DNA of 64,000 nt, taken from NCBI RefSeq assembly GCF_946886895.1, contig NZ_CAMPJO010000003.1, positions 248,001-312,000 on the forward strand. The letters run 5' to 3'. Shown in pieces: positions 17,584 to 24,083 of this stretch. The position numbers were made by a program, and so were the translations under genes. Source of the DNA: an uncultured Marinobacter sp. Lineage in GTDB: Bacteria; Pseudomonadota; Gammaproteobacteria; Pseudomonadales; Oleiphilaceae. Under the pieces are notes generated by a model. The model saw only the letters and a list, made by a program, of their open reading frames with translations. It made no database searches and had not been told where the DNA came from. Position 1 is the stretch's first letter. The number at the start of each line of letters is the position of its first letter.

Positions 17584-17600
17584 GTTTGTAAGGATGCAAG

Positions 17601-17891
17601 GTGATTTGCCCTCACTGTAATTCGAAAGCAAAGTTGTCTGAGACTTTGAGAGTCTCGCGCTGGAAAAACTACACCTGTCACAGTTGCGGGAAAGATTCGA
17701 CATTCACCCTATTGAACGGTCTCTCTGTCTACGCGTTAATGGTGCTCGTCGCGACCGTCATAATGTGGATAGCACAAAAGATGGGGTTTGATTACAGCGT
17801 GCTACTGTTCTTTGTGCTCTTGTCACTCGCACTTTATCCATCGAAAGCTTTGCTTGGAAAATTGGTGCCAGTCGATAAGACCGATGGATGA
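17601..17891 (+). CDS. Cassette 6: zinc-ribbon membrane protein
   Basis: A 96-residue protein beginning at a GTG. The N-terminal 35 residues form a zinc ribbon with CPHC at residues 3-6 and CHSC at about residues 26-29. Two membrane helices follow (about residues 43-60 and 66-82), and a short tail ends the protein. Such zinc-ribbon plus transmembrane proteins are frequent and mostly unassigned; the ribbon would face the cytoplasm. AAGGATG lies eight bases before the GTG. No catalytic residues are visible. Confidence 0.78.
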   Translation: MICPHCNSKAKLSETLRVSRWKNYTCHSCGKDSTFTLLNGLSVYALMVLVATVIMWIAQKMGFDYSVLLFFVLLSLALYPSKALLGKLVPVDKTDG

Positions 17892-17926
17892 CCTGACATC
17901 TGTTTGGCCGAGACTGGCAGGAAAAC

Positions 17927-18011
17927 ACATAACAAGTTGTTGTAGTTTGTTCCGGCCTGCGGCCTCCACCGGACGCCCCTGTCGGGGCGCCGCTAAACAA
18001 AAGCGTTATGT
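17927..18011 (+). repeat. attC site of cassette 6
   Basis: ACATAAC to GTTATGT with the words GGCCTCCACCGGACGCCCC and GGGGCGCCGC, the second sub-type of site in this array. The same layout appears after cassettes 11, 12 and 15. Confidence 0.9.
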
Positions 18012-18344
18012 GGCTAAAGCATCGATCTGAGTTTGGATAATATGGAAGATGTAAAAATCACAAAGGAAGAGGCTTTTCTGGCAATGTATGCTTTCCTCGA
18101 AAAGCATTACGCCTTAACAAGCTCCGACGATGTAGGTGCGCTCCTCGGGAGCTTATCACTGTTGCCAGACGGGAATAGTGCAGACCCAGCAGTGCGAGAA
18201 GATTGGGAAGAGTCCATCGAGAAGGTTTTGGCGGACAAGGTAGATGTGAGTTCCCAGATCAGAAGCACATAACCATGCCAGGCACAGCGACGCCTTTTTC
18301 GTTGCGGCTTCGCCTCCACTACAAAGGCGCGCATGCTGGCAGGC
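18005..18344 (+). repeat. Duplicated cassette, copy A
   Basis: The whole cassette from its left core to the base before the right core (about 340 bases, gene plus attC) recurs without any difference I can find at the cassette 13 position, about 2.8 kb to the right. The identity stops exactly at the core site, which is the expected boundary for integrase-mediated insertion of a second copy. Confidence 0.9.
18042..18272 (+). CDS. Cassette 7: small hypothetical protein (first of two identical copies)
   Basis: A 76-residue acidic protein (MEDVKITKEEAFLAMYAFLE) with a helical N-terminal half and the segment LLGSLSLLPDGNSADPAVRE. It is identical in sequence to the product of cassette 13, as is the whole cassette. 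The length and the pattern of two helices around a GNS loop resemble small cassette proteins of the DUF type, with no function known. A TTG three codons upstream is an alternative start. Confidence 0.78.
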   Translation: MEDVKITKEEAFLAMYAFLEKHYALTSSDDVGALLGSLSLLPDGNSADPAVREDWEESIEKVLADKVDVSSQIRST

Positions 18345-18351
18345 GTTAGCC
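18267..18351 (+). repeat. attC site of cassette 7
   Basis: ACATAAC overlapping the stop codon, and GTTAGCC. Arms CATGCCAGGCACAGCGACGCC and GGCGCGCATGCTGGCAGGC pair well; the centre has GCGGCTTCGCCTCCA. Confidence 0.9.
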
Positions 18352-18376
18352 TAATCATCTAACTAAGGAGAATTGA

Positions 18377-18805
18377 ATGAACCACGATGAACTAGCGACA
18401 ATTGCGAAGGCGAAGCATCGGATTGATGCTCTGCACTCGACGAACGATAAGTTTATTGAAAACGCTCGAACTCACGCTGAACCGAGAGACGTACCAACCA
18501 AGCTGGAGTTCGAAGGCGACGCTATGGTAGTCCGTATTTTCGGTTTTGAAGCACGTTCGAAGCCACGTGTTGTGAGGGAAGAAGATGACTTTTACATGGA
18601 ATACTGTTTCCTAGTAGCCTTCAATGATGAGGAGCATGAGTTAACCCGCTTTTACGTTGGAGCCGGCGGCTTGGTATATGAGGACCTGGAATCGGGGGAC
18701 ACAATGTGTGACTACAACAACGAATATATAGCCAGTCACGTTTGTAGCCGAGTCGCGATAGGCCTCCTCAAGTCTCCAGTGTTTTCTGTTGCCGAAAAGC
18801 GCTAA
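18377..18805 (+). CDS. Cassette 8: hypothetical protein
   Basis: A 142-residue soluble protein with a good ribosome site (AAGGAG eight bases before the ATG). The N-terminal third is helical (MNHDELATIAKAKHRIDALH); the middle is an anti-parallel strand region (MVVRIFGFEARSKPRVV, then FYMEYCFLVAFNDEEHELTR) and the end is VCSRVAIGLLKSP. No family recognised. The beta-rich middle and acidic composition would fit a small ligand-binding or immunity-type fold. Confidence 0.8.
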   Translation: MNHDELATIAKAKHRIDALHSTNDKFIENARTHAEPRDVPTKLEFEGDAMVVRIFGFEARSKPRVVREEDDFYMEYCFLVAFNDEEHELTRFYVGAGGLVYEDLESGDTMCDYNNEYIASHVCSRVAIGLLKSPVFSVAEKR

Positions 18806-18880
18806 CAAGAAAATTATGTACGCGCGTTGCACGCGCCGGACGCCCTCCTGCGTCGGGCGCCGCATATTTTGGCGTTAGCA
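18800..18880 (+). repeat. attC site of cassette 8
   Basis: CGCTAAC overlapping the stop codon, and GTTAGCA. GGACGCCCTCCTGCG and CGTCGGGCGCC form the inner hairpin; the outer arms are AT-rich (AAAATTATG and CATATTTTGG). Confidence 0.88.
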
Positions 18881-18897
18881 CCAAAAGGAAATCGAGC

Positions 18898-19314
18898 ATG
18901 TCCGTCGGTATCAAGGTAGGAAGCATTACTGACGAAATCGGCACTTCTGAGTTCTTTCATGCCTTTTTCAGTACGGTAAGCGCCAATTTAGAAAGCGAAG
19001 GGTGGGCTACACGCTTTCCTATACTGCTCGGTAAACTGTACCAAGGGGACCTGGAACCGGGATTAGCCAATCAGGCAGTCTCTGAATTGACTCAAATTCG
19101 AAAAGAGTTATCAGAGTTCGAGCCAGATAGGGTCGTCTGGGATATTGAAAACCTAGCCAAGCAACCTCCATGGGGTAATGAAATATCTTCCGAAATTACC
19201 TCATTGGCCAATTACTTCGTTACGTCCACTGGGCGTGACTTAATATCAACCTTAATTGAGGCCCTTGAGGATGCTGCCAAGGGAGGCAAGCCAGCGACCA
19301 TAGTTCAGTGCTAA
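18898..19314 (+). CDS. Cassette 9: Imm70-like immunity protein
   Basis: A 138-residue acidic soluble protein. Its start, MSVGIKVGSITDEIGTSEFF, and its later segments WDIENLAKQPPWG and ITSLANYFVTSTGRDLI match my recollection of the Imm70 family, immunity proteins to polymorphic toxins. No toxin gene is next to it, so it would be an orphan immunity gene protecting against toxins of competitors. AAAAGGAAATCGAGC precedes the ATG. The family call is from memory of the conserved pattern and needs a profile search; the gene itself is clear. Confidence 0.8.
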   Translation: MSVGIKVGSITDEIGTSEFFHAFFSTVSANLESEGWATRFPILLGKLYQGDLEPGLANQAVSELTQIRKELSEFEPDRVVWDIENLAKQPPWGNEISSEITSLANYFVTSTGRDLISTLIEALEDAAKGGKPATIVQC

Positions 19315-19380
19315 CCAGTGGGTGAAGCTGACCGGTACTACGCTGCGCTCCGCACCGGCAGCTTACCCAGGGCGTTACAT
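19309..19380 (+). repeat. attC site of cassette 9
   Basis: TGCTAAC to GTTACAT. A short site with GAAGCTGACCGGTACTAC paired to GCACCGGCAGCTTAC and the centre GCTGCGCTCCG, like the cassette 4 site. Confidence 0.85.
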
Positions 19381-19395
19381 GGTGAGGCCAGTCTT

Positions 19396-19860
19396 ATGAT
19401 TTCGGTGAAACTGAGGGATCTTCATCGCCAAGATAAAGAGGCTGTCATTGGCATGCTTCAAGACCCTCAGGCAATGCGGTTTCTTGGGCCTCGTCGCGCC
19501 CTGGCTGAAGATGAGGCCGATGCGTGGTTCAAGAATGCGCTCGCTAATCCGGCCCGCCTCGCTGTTGCCGAAGCTGATAGTGATGAGTTCATCGGCTTCT
19601 GCGGCATTAAACAGATAGATGGTGTTCCAGACTTCGGCTATTTCATCAGATCGGAGTTTTGGGGTAACGGCATAGCTACCAAGGCATGCGAGTTGGCAGT
19701 TGAAAGGCTATCCTACGAGATCGATTTATCGACCGTTCAGGTTTTCATCGCGGATGACAATTTGGCTAGTCAGAGAGTAGCTCAAAAATTGGGATGGCAG
19801 GCCAAACACAATGGCACCAAGGATGGAGAGTATGGCCGATACTACCGAATCACCATGTAA
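19396..19860 (+). CDS. Cassette 10: GNAT family N-acetyltransferase
   Basis: A 154-residue acetyltransferase with the RimJ/RimL layout: an N-terminal strand ([20 protein letters not shown]), the central [20 protein letters not shown], the acetyl-CoA loop [20 protein letters not shown] (Q/RxxGxG/A variant) and [11 protein letters not shown] near the end. It transfers acetyl from acetyl-CoA to an amine; the substrate may be a protein N-terminus, an antibiotic or a small metabolite. GNAT genes are frequent in integron cassettes. GAGG lies nine bases before the ATG chosen; an upstream in-frame GTG inside the preceding attC was rejected. Confidence 0.9.
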   Translation: MISVKLRDLHRQDKEAVIGMLQDPQAMRFLGPRRALAEDEADAWFKNALANPARLAVAEADSDEFIGFCGIKQIDGVPDFGYFIRSEFWGNGIATKACELAVERLSYEIDLSTVQVFIADDNLASQRVAQKLGWQAKHNGTKDGEYGRYYRITM

Positions 19861-19944
19861 CCAGGCGGTCAACCGGACGCCAAAAGCGTGCCGCTTTTGG
19901 TTCCCTCCGCTGGCGCTCCGGCGCCGGTTACCTCAGCGTTAACT
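19855..19944 (+). repeat. attC site of cassette 10
   Basis: ATGTAAC overlapping the stop codon, and GTTAACT. A long hairpin is visible: CCAAAAGCG and CGCTTTTGG, then CTCCGCTGGCGCTCCGGCGCC on the right side. Confidence 0.85.
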
Positions 19945-19964
19945 GTCACAGAAAAGGAGTTCAC

Positions 19965-20330
19965 ATGAGCTATCAGGCGGTAAATTTCAAAAACAAGCTC
20001 GGCCTCTTTGATGAGCAATGGTCACCGAAGGTCATCGCTGAGATGAACGACTACCAGTTCAAGGTCGTTAAAATCCAGGGTGAGTTTGTGTGGCATGACC
20101 ACAAAGACACTGATGAGACCTTCATCGTGCTTGAGGGGAGTCTCAGAATCGATTTCAGGGATGGGCATGTGGATCTGTCGGAAGGCGAAATGTACGTGGT
20201 TCCAAAGGGCGTAGAGCACAAGCCTTATGCGGAGCATGAAGCAAAGGTTTTGCTTATCGAACCACGTGGCGTCGTGAATACTGGCGACGAGACTGGTAGC
20301 CAAACGGCAGAAAATGATGTTTGGATCTAA
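19965..20330 (+). CDS. Cassette 11: cupin-domain protein
   Basis: A 121-residue single-domain cupin. Metal ligands are visible in [20 protein letters not shown] (two histidines and a glutamate) and the second motif is [20 protein letters not shown], where another histidine completes the site. Such small cupins resemble mannose-6-phosphate isomerase C-terminal domains and dioxygenase-like proteins; the reaction is not known. AAAAGGAG lies six bases before the ATG, one of the best ribosome sites in the array. Confidence 0.9.
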   Translation: MSYQAVNFKNKLGLFDEQWSPKVIAEMNDYQFKVVKIQGEFVWHDHKDTDETFIVLEGSLRIDFRDGHVDLSEGEMYVVPKGVEHKPYAEHEAKVLLIEPRGVVNTGDETGSQTAENDVWI

Positions 20331-20333
20331 ATC

Positions 20334-20420
20334 AGTTAACAAGGCCATTAAGTCTGTTCCGGGCCTTCGGCCCTCCACCGGACGCCCTTGTCCGGGCGCC
20401 GCTTATGGCTGGCGTTAATG
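20334..20420 (+). repeat. attC site of cassette 11
   Basis: AGTTAAC to GTTAATG, with GGCCCTCCACCGGACGCCC and a GTCCGGGCGCCGC arm. It belongs to the CCACCGGACGCCC sub-type found after cassettes 6, 12 and 15. Confidence 0.9.
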
Positions 20421-20422
20421 CT

Positions 20423-20710
20423 ATGAACACGTTGCAATCACATCGGGAAGAGTTCGAGAGTGGCATTGTCACTAAATCGGGTTTTGCAGCCATAGACGAT
20501 GCGGAGGGTTACGGTGCCGCATCCTCAATTGGCGCGGGCAGTGCTAGTCTGGCGACGTTGTGGCACGCGTTCCAAAAAGGCGAATCGCTATCGTTGTATT
20601 CGAAAGATCAATCAGTGTGTCGACCGAAAACAGAAGAGCAGCTCGCCGATTGGTGTAAAGCTAATTTCCCGGCATGCTATGGCGAGTTTCGTCGGCGATC
20701 AAAGCATTAA
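20423..20710 (+). CDS. Cassette 12: hypothetical protein, paralogue of cassette 4
   Basis: A 95-residue protein, same length as that of cassette 4 and about two thirds identical over the whole length (65 of 95 positions). The run AIDDAEGYGAASSIGAGS is fully conserved. Again the ATG lies just two bases after the core site with no ribosome site, and both cassettes begin MNTLQ. The two carry different attC sub-types, so the gene families have moved between cassettes or diverged long ago. No function known. Confidence 0.8.
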   Translation: MNTLQSHREEFESGIVTKSGFAAIDDAEGYGAASSIGAGSASLATLWHAFQKGESLSLYSKDQSVCRPKTEEQLADWCKANFPACYGEFRRRSKH

Positions 20711-20789
20711 CAAGTGCATCAAATTCGTTCCGGCCCGATGGGCCTCCACCGGACGCCCTAGTCGGGCGCCGTTTATGCAGGCGTTATGT
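20705..20789 (+). repeat. attC site of cassette 12
   Basis: CATTAAC overlapping the stop codon, and GTTATGT. Almost the same as the site of cassette 15: both share AAATTCGTTCCGGCC and the GTCGGGCGCCGTTTATGCAG arm. Confidence 0.9.
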
Positions 20790-21122
20790 GGCTAAAGCAT
20801 CGATCTGAGTTTGGATAATATGGAAGATGTAAAAATCACAAAGGAAGAGGCTTTTCTGGCAATGTATGCTTTCCTCGAAAAGCATTACGCCTTAACAAGC
20901 TCCGACGATGTAGGTGCGCTCCTCGGGAGCTTATCACTGTTGCCAGACGGGAATAGTGCAGACCCAGCAGTGCGAGAAGATTGGGAAGAGTCCATCGAGA
21001 AGGTTTTGGCGGACAAGGTAGATGTGAGTTCCCAGATCAGAAGCACATAACCATGCCAGGCACAGCGACGCCTTTTTCGTTGCGGCTTCGCCTCCACTAC
21101 AAAGGCGCGCATGCTGGCAGGC
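20783..21122 (+). repeat. Duplicated cassette, copy B
   Basis: Same length and sequence as copy A, running from the core GTTATGT to the base before the next core. The cores that follow differ (GTTAGCC after copy A, GTTATAC after copy B), as expected because the bases after GTT belong to the next cassette. Confidence 0.9.
20820..21050 (+). CDS. Cassette 13: small hypothetical protein (second identical copy)
   Basis: Identical protein to that of cassette 7 (76 residues). The gene, the short leader and the attC are the same base for base as far as I can see, so this is a recent duplication by cassette excision and insertion, or by replication slippage between copies. It is followed by a different cassette than copy A, so the duplication is of one cassette and not of a block. 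Confidence 0.8.
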   Translation: MEDVKITKEEAFLAMYAFLEKHYALTSSDDVGALLGSLSLLPDGNSADPAVREDWEESIEKVLADKVDVSSQIRST

Positions 21123-21129
21123 GTTATAC
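21045..21129 (+). repeat. attC site of cassette 13
   Basis: ACATAAC to GTTATAC; identical to the site of cassette 7 up to the right core. Confidence 0.9.
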
Positions 21130-21146
21130 GTTTTACCGGAGAGTCG

Positions 21147-21491
21147 GTGGATAAGGTAGAGTTCACAAAAATAATCAAAGAGGTGGTGTCTCAGTCAGCA
21201 ATAGACAACACAATTGATAACCTCAATGATCCTCCTGGCCGCAATCCTGATAATCGGTTACTTGCGCAATCTGAATGGTTCAAGTCACTGAATGCAAGCG
21301 ATCGTGCAATGGTGGGAGAGATTATTTCTGAAGCCGTGCACGAATCTGTGTTTGGCTTTCTGTGCGTTCTAGACGGAGTTCGTTCAACATCAGCGGTTGG
21401 CACATCAAGCGACCTCAATTTATCGTTCGGTGGTGTGCAATTAAACGAAAAGTCAGGTGAGTTGTTGCATGACATCTACAAAAACGTATAA
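21147..21491 (+). CDS. Cassette 14: hypothetical protein
   Basis: A 114-residue soluble protein read from a GTG preceded by GGAGAG. It starts with a short helix (VDKVEFTKIIKEVVSQSAID), has a loop NDPPGRNPDNRLLAQSEWF and a hydrophobic middle (MVGEIISEAVHESVFGFLCV). The pattern of conserved-looking SEWF and FGFLCVLDG is reminiscent of small cassette proteins of unknown function. No known domain. A frame extending upstream into the attC of the previous cassette was not used. Confidence 0.75.
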   Translation: MDKVEFTKIIKEVVSQSAIDNTIDNLNDPPGRNPDNRLLAQSEWFKSLNASDRAMVGEIISEAVHESVFGFLCVLDGVRSTSAVGTSSDLNLSFGGVQLNEKSGELLHDIYKNV

Positions 21492-21572
21492 CAAACGCAG
21501 TCACAAACGGCCACTGCGTGGCCTGGACCTCAACCGCTACGCGGGTTTCGGCCTGTGCTGCGAGCGTTAAAT
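21486..21572 (+). repeat. attC site of cassette 14
   Basis: GTATAAC overlapping the stop codon, and GTTAAAT. ACGCAGTCACAAACGGCC and GGCCTGTGCTGCG pair imperfectly; the loop has GGACCTCAACCGCTACGCGG. Confidence 0.85.
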
Positions 21573-21903
21573 GCCTGGCTCTGGTGCTCTTGGGTTTGGT
21601 GTTTGGGCGCAGTTTTGCAGTTGTCTTCGGGCCGAACACAGCCGCCAGTCTGGTAGCGGTTTTGGCTGCCAATCGGGTGTTCGGGTCGCGGGGCAATCCG
21701 GCGTAAACATCTGGCAACTTCCGCGCACTTGGTGCTCTGGTTCCTAGCGCCATGGGTCGCGCTGGTGCAAAGTATCGGGAGTAGGCATTCGGCATTGGGT
21801 GCCACAATAAATTGCCGGGTAACCAGCATCTAACCAATGCATTAAATTCGTTCCGGCCGATGGCCTCCACCGGACGCCCTAGTCGGGCGCCGTTTATGCA
21901 GGC
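21566..21903 (+). other. Cassette 15: coding-poor cassette
   Basis: A complete cassette between two attC cores with no convincing gene. The only rightward frame after the core is a 58-codon frame from an ATG overlapping the core (starting MPGSGALGFGVWAQFCSC), unlike any protein I know, with no ribosome site. Antisense frames are open but start inside neighbouring attC. The cassette may encode an RNA, carry a promoter, or be a decayed gene. Confidence 0.6.
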
Positions 21904-21910
21904 GTTATAT
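21828..21910 (+). repeat. attC site of cassette 15
   Basis: ATCTAAC to GTTATAT; near-identical to the site of cassette 12, differing by a few bases in the loop. Confidence 0.9.
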
Positions 21911-21936
21911 TTCTTAAACCTCAATCAAGGAAGATC

Positions 21937-22263
21937 ATGAGAGTATCGATATTCCCCCTAATCATTCTCTGCCTGTTCATGGGCTTTACTTTCTGGGTTA
22001 TGGCAGGGGCAGACCAATCGCTTTTGGCCTTTGGTGCCCAGCTGATGTCCAGCCCGGATACTGCCCAGGTTGTCATTGACCTTTATATTCTCGCGGCGTT
22101 GGCTTGCGTCTGGATGTACCAAGATGCGAAAAGCCGTGGCAAAGGGCTGGGCTATCTCATCCCGTTTTTCGTTCTGACAGCGGTGTTTGTATCTGCCGGC
22201 CCGCTGTTATATTTGGTGCTGCGTGGTGGGCGCGATCGTGAAGCCCAAGTCAGCAAAATATAA
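21937..22263 (+). CDS. Cassette 16: small membrane protein, DUF2834-like
   Basis: A 108-residue protein with three membrane helices: about residues 4-22, 45-62 and 75-95. The order (helix, loop, VVIDLYILAALACVWMYQDA, short charged loop KSRGKGLG, PFFVLTAVFVSAGPLLYLVL) fits the DUF2834 group, whose function is unknown. AAGGAAG lies four bases before the ATG. It sits in the inner membrane. Membrane proteins of this size are regular members of cassette arrays. Confidence 0.82.
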   Translation: MRVSIFPLIILCLFMGFTFWVMAGADQSLLAFGAQLMSSPDTAQVVIDLYILAALACVWMYQDAKSRGKGLGYLIPFFVLTAVFVSAGPLLYLVLRGGRDREAQVSKI

Positions 22264-22359
22264 CAAGGCTCATCAATACGCGGCCGTTGGCCGCCGGACG
22301 CCCTTTTCATTGCGGCTGCGCCTCCATTACAAGGGCGCCGTTGTGCGCTGGCGTTATGT
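22258..22359 (+). repeat. attC site of cassette 16
   Basis: ATATAAC overlapping the stop codon, and GTTATGT. A long site with CGCCGGACGCCCTTTTCATT, GCGGCTGCGCCTCCA and AAGGGCGCCG, closely like the cassette 5 site. Confidence 0.9.
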
Positions 22360-22380
22360 GCCAGTGCATTGAGGAACAGT

Positions 22381-22689
22381 ATGGATAGCCCTGAAGTAAT
22401 AGTTCTGATGCTCAACTGCGTGATCGTTGCCATCGCCTATTTTTTCATCTATCCGGTGCTGTGTGGCGATGATATAAACAGGATCGTCGCCAATGACTTT
22501 TGCTCGTCTGTGATGTCATTAGGGATCTGTGGTTTTCTGTTTTGGGGAGAGGGTATTGCCTTCAACACCATTTTCTTTGATAGCAACTGGTTCTGGTTCA
22601 CTCTAATTTCCTATGCAGTCATAGAATTTCCCATGTTCATTTTTTACGCCACAAGGCATGGATTGTGGGATCAACTAAAAAACACATGA
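22381..22689 (+). CDS. Cassette 17: small membrane protein
   Basis: A 102-residue protein with three hydrophobic segments: VIVLMLNCVIVAIAYFFIYP near the start, SVMSLGICGFLFWGEGIAF in the middle and WFWFTLISYAVIEFPMFIFY near the end. No family recognised. GAGGAA lies six bases before the ATG. Its attC has been interrupted by a group II intron exactly at the stop codon: the first base of the TGA comes from the cassette and the rest from the intron end, so the reading frame still terminates normally. Confidence 0.78.
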   Translation: MDSPEVIVLMLNCVIVAIAYFFIYPVLCGDDINRIVANDFCSSVMSLGICGFLFWGEGIAFNTIFFDSNWFWFTLISYAVIEFPMFIFYATRHGLWDQLKNT

Positions 22690-22729
22690 TCGGGTAGCTG
22701 GAGGTATCTAACCTCCAGCCCCCACAACA

Positions 22730-22753
22730 CCCTGCATGCGGCTCCGCACAGGG
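22730..22753 (-). ncRNA. Group II intron domain V of copy 1
   Basis: A 24-base hairpin on the minus strand: outer 5-base-pair stem, a two-base bulge, an inner 5-base-pair stem and a short loop. It lies between the maturase stop codon and the domain VI stem, as required for group II catalysis. It looks intact, in contrast to copies 2 and 3. Confidence 0.75.
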
Positions 22754-22757
22754 CGTT

Positions 22758-23660
22758 TCACCGGGAATGGTGAAGCTTGATCCATCCTTCGCGCAGTGAT
22801 GCCAACCCCTCGGCTTTCAGGTAGTCATTGGATAGTGCTTGTTGAATACCCGGCGTCTTCGAGCTGCGCCAGGGTCCTTTGCTGGTGATGCCACACGCCA
22901 CTGCGGCCTGTACGTGCACACCCAGCTTCATCAGGCTCCGGACTTTGGTACGCGGCTTGCGCCACTGTCGCCAGTAGGCCATCCGAACGCGGCGGCGGAT
23001 CCAGTGATCCAGATCGCAGCAACGTTGATAGCCGGTGGCGACACCAAAGTAGTTGATCCAGCCCCGAAGGTACTGGCTGACCTTGAAAAGCTGGTAGTGC
23101 ATCGACACACCCCAGTTCCGGTTCGTCAGTTCCCGGATACGTTGCTTGAACTTGCGCAGCGTGTCCGGGTGCCAATGGATCTGGGTTCCCTTGAAGGTAA
23201 AGCCCAGGAACTTGCTGTCATTGGTTCTGACCACCCGGCTCTTGGTAGTGTTGACCGTCAGTTTCAGGCGATGTTCGAGGAAGTGGCTGATGCTGGCCAG
23301 CACCCGGTCGCCCGCACGACGGCTGTTCACCACAATGGTGAAGTCGTCCGCGTAGCGGGCAAACCGATGGCCCCGCCGTTCCAGTTCTTTATCCAGCGGA
23401 TCGAGCATGATGTTGGCCAGCAAAGGCGACAATGGGCCACCCTGCGGAACACCTTCCCGACTCTCCAGATAGAGCTGGTTGTCGATAATCCCAGCTCGCA
23501 GATACCGGGCAATCAGTCCCAGCAGACGCTTGTCCCGAACCTTGCGGCCAAGGTGCGTCATCAGCAGGTCGTGATTGACCCGGTCGAAGAACTTCGACAG
23601 GTCCACATCCACGGTAAAGCGTCTCCCTTCCTTGAGAATGCTTTGTACCCGTCGCACCGC
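22758..23660 (-). pseudogene. Group II intron reverse transcriptase/maturase, 5'-truncated and fused to an IS110 fragment
   Basis: About 300 residues of a LtrA-type protein remain. Visible parts are the finger/palm segment GRRFTVDVDLSKFFDRVNHD, the template-grip EGVPQGGPLSPLLANIMLD, the catalytic FARYADDF, the KSRVVRTNDSKFLGFTFKGT segment and the maturase (GIIM) domain with LRGWINYFGVATGY and RRRVRMAYWRQWRKPRT. The first reverse transcriptase motifs (about 100 residues) are absent. Their place is taken by about 33 residues of an IS110-type transposase in the same frame, giving one continuous frame of 332 codons from a TTG or GTG. Function is unlikely. Confidence 0.88.
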
Positions 23661-23757
23661 CTGTTGGTCTTCCGTCTTAATGGGAACGAAGCGCATATTC
23701 GGTCGGCCCACGGCTTCGCAGATGGCCCCTCGAACGCCTTGCTTGGCGTCAGGCAAT
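23658..23757 (-). mobile_element. Fragment of an IS110/IS1111-type transposase gene
   Basis: The segment encodes ICEAVGRPNMRFVPIKTEDQ, the signature that follows the catalytic DEDD N-terminal region of IS110-family transposases. It is joined in frame to the intron reverse transcriptase at a CAGGCGGT word that both genes would share (QQAV in the transposase, HQAV in reverse transcriptases). IS1111-attC elements of this family are known to insert into attC sites. Both ends of the IS are missing here. Confidence 0.75.
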
Positions 23758-23765
23758 ATCGTACT

Positions 23766-23795
23766 CTTTGACGTACAACTAAACGTACTAAGGTG
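23766..23795 (+). promoter_or_regulatory. Operator/promoter candidate of the cassette 18 toxin-antitoxin pair
   Basis: GACGTACAACTAAACGTACT contains two ACGTAC words six bases apart just before the AAGGTG ribosome site of the antitoxin gene. YefM-type antitoxins bind related GTAC-containing palindromes in their own promoters. Only the repeat is seen; the function is inferred. Confidence 0.35.
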
Positions 23796-23801
23796 ATTCC
23801 C

Positions 23802-24083
23802 ATGTCAAGGGTTCGAGTAGATGAAGATATCCGTCCTCTGTCTGAATTTCGCGCAGGTGTAGCTACATTTGTAAAGCAGCTCCATGAAAACCGTCGTCCT
23901 ATGGTGCTGACACAAAGAGGTCGTGGGGTTGCCGTACTGGTGGATGTTCACGAGTACGAGAAGATGCAGGAACGCCTGGAAATACTGGAAGAGGTGTATA
24001 AGGCTGAAGAACAGATAGCCTCCGGGGATGGTATTGCGCATGAAGACGCGAGGACTCGGGTTCTGAGCGGGCTGGCTCAATGA
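23802..24083 (+). CDS. Cassette 18: Phd/YefM-type antitoxin
   Basis: A 93-residue antitoxin with the Phd/YefM DNA-binding fold: EDIRPLSEFRAGVATFVKQL, then RRPMVLTQRGRGVAVLVDVH, the family core. The C-terminal helix (EILEEVYKAEEQIASGDGIA) would wrap the toxin. It represses its own promoter and neutralises the ParE-like protein encoded next, whose ATG overlaps its stop by four bases. AAGGTG lies six bases before the ATG; a GTG three codons earlier overlaps that site and was not used. Confidence 0.92.
   Translation: MSRVRVDEDIRPLSEFRAGVATFVKQLHENRRPMVLTQRGRGVAVLVDVHEYEKMQERLEILEEVYKAEEQIASGDGIAHEDARTRVLSGLAQ

Larger units (their letters stand above)
22689..23660 (-). mobile_element. Group IIC-attC intron copy 1, lacking its 5' half
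   Basis: On the minus strand the element ends with a domain V hairpin (CCCTG-TGCGG / CCGCA-TG-CAGGG), a 9-base domain VI stem (ACCTCCAGC pairing GCTGGAGGT) and the 3' end GCTACCCGAT. Domain IV holds a reverse transcriptase frame. Domains I-III, the GTGCG start and the right part of the target attC are missing. The insertion point is the left end of an attC on the bottom strand, the known target of group IIC-attC introns. Confidence 0.85.

Noticed and set aside
21415..21924. A 169-codon leftward frame covering cassette 15
   Set aside because: It begins inside one attC and ends inside the previous cassette gene, so it spans cassette boundaries; this is not how cassette genes are arranged.
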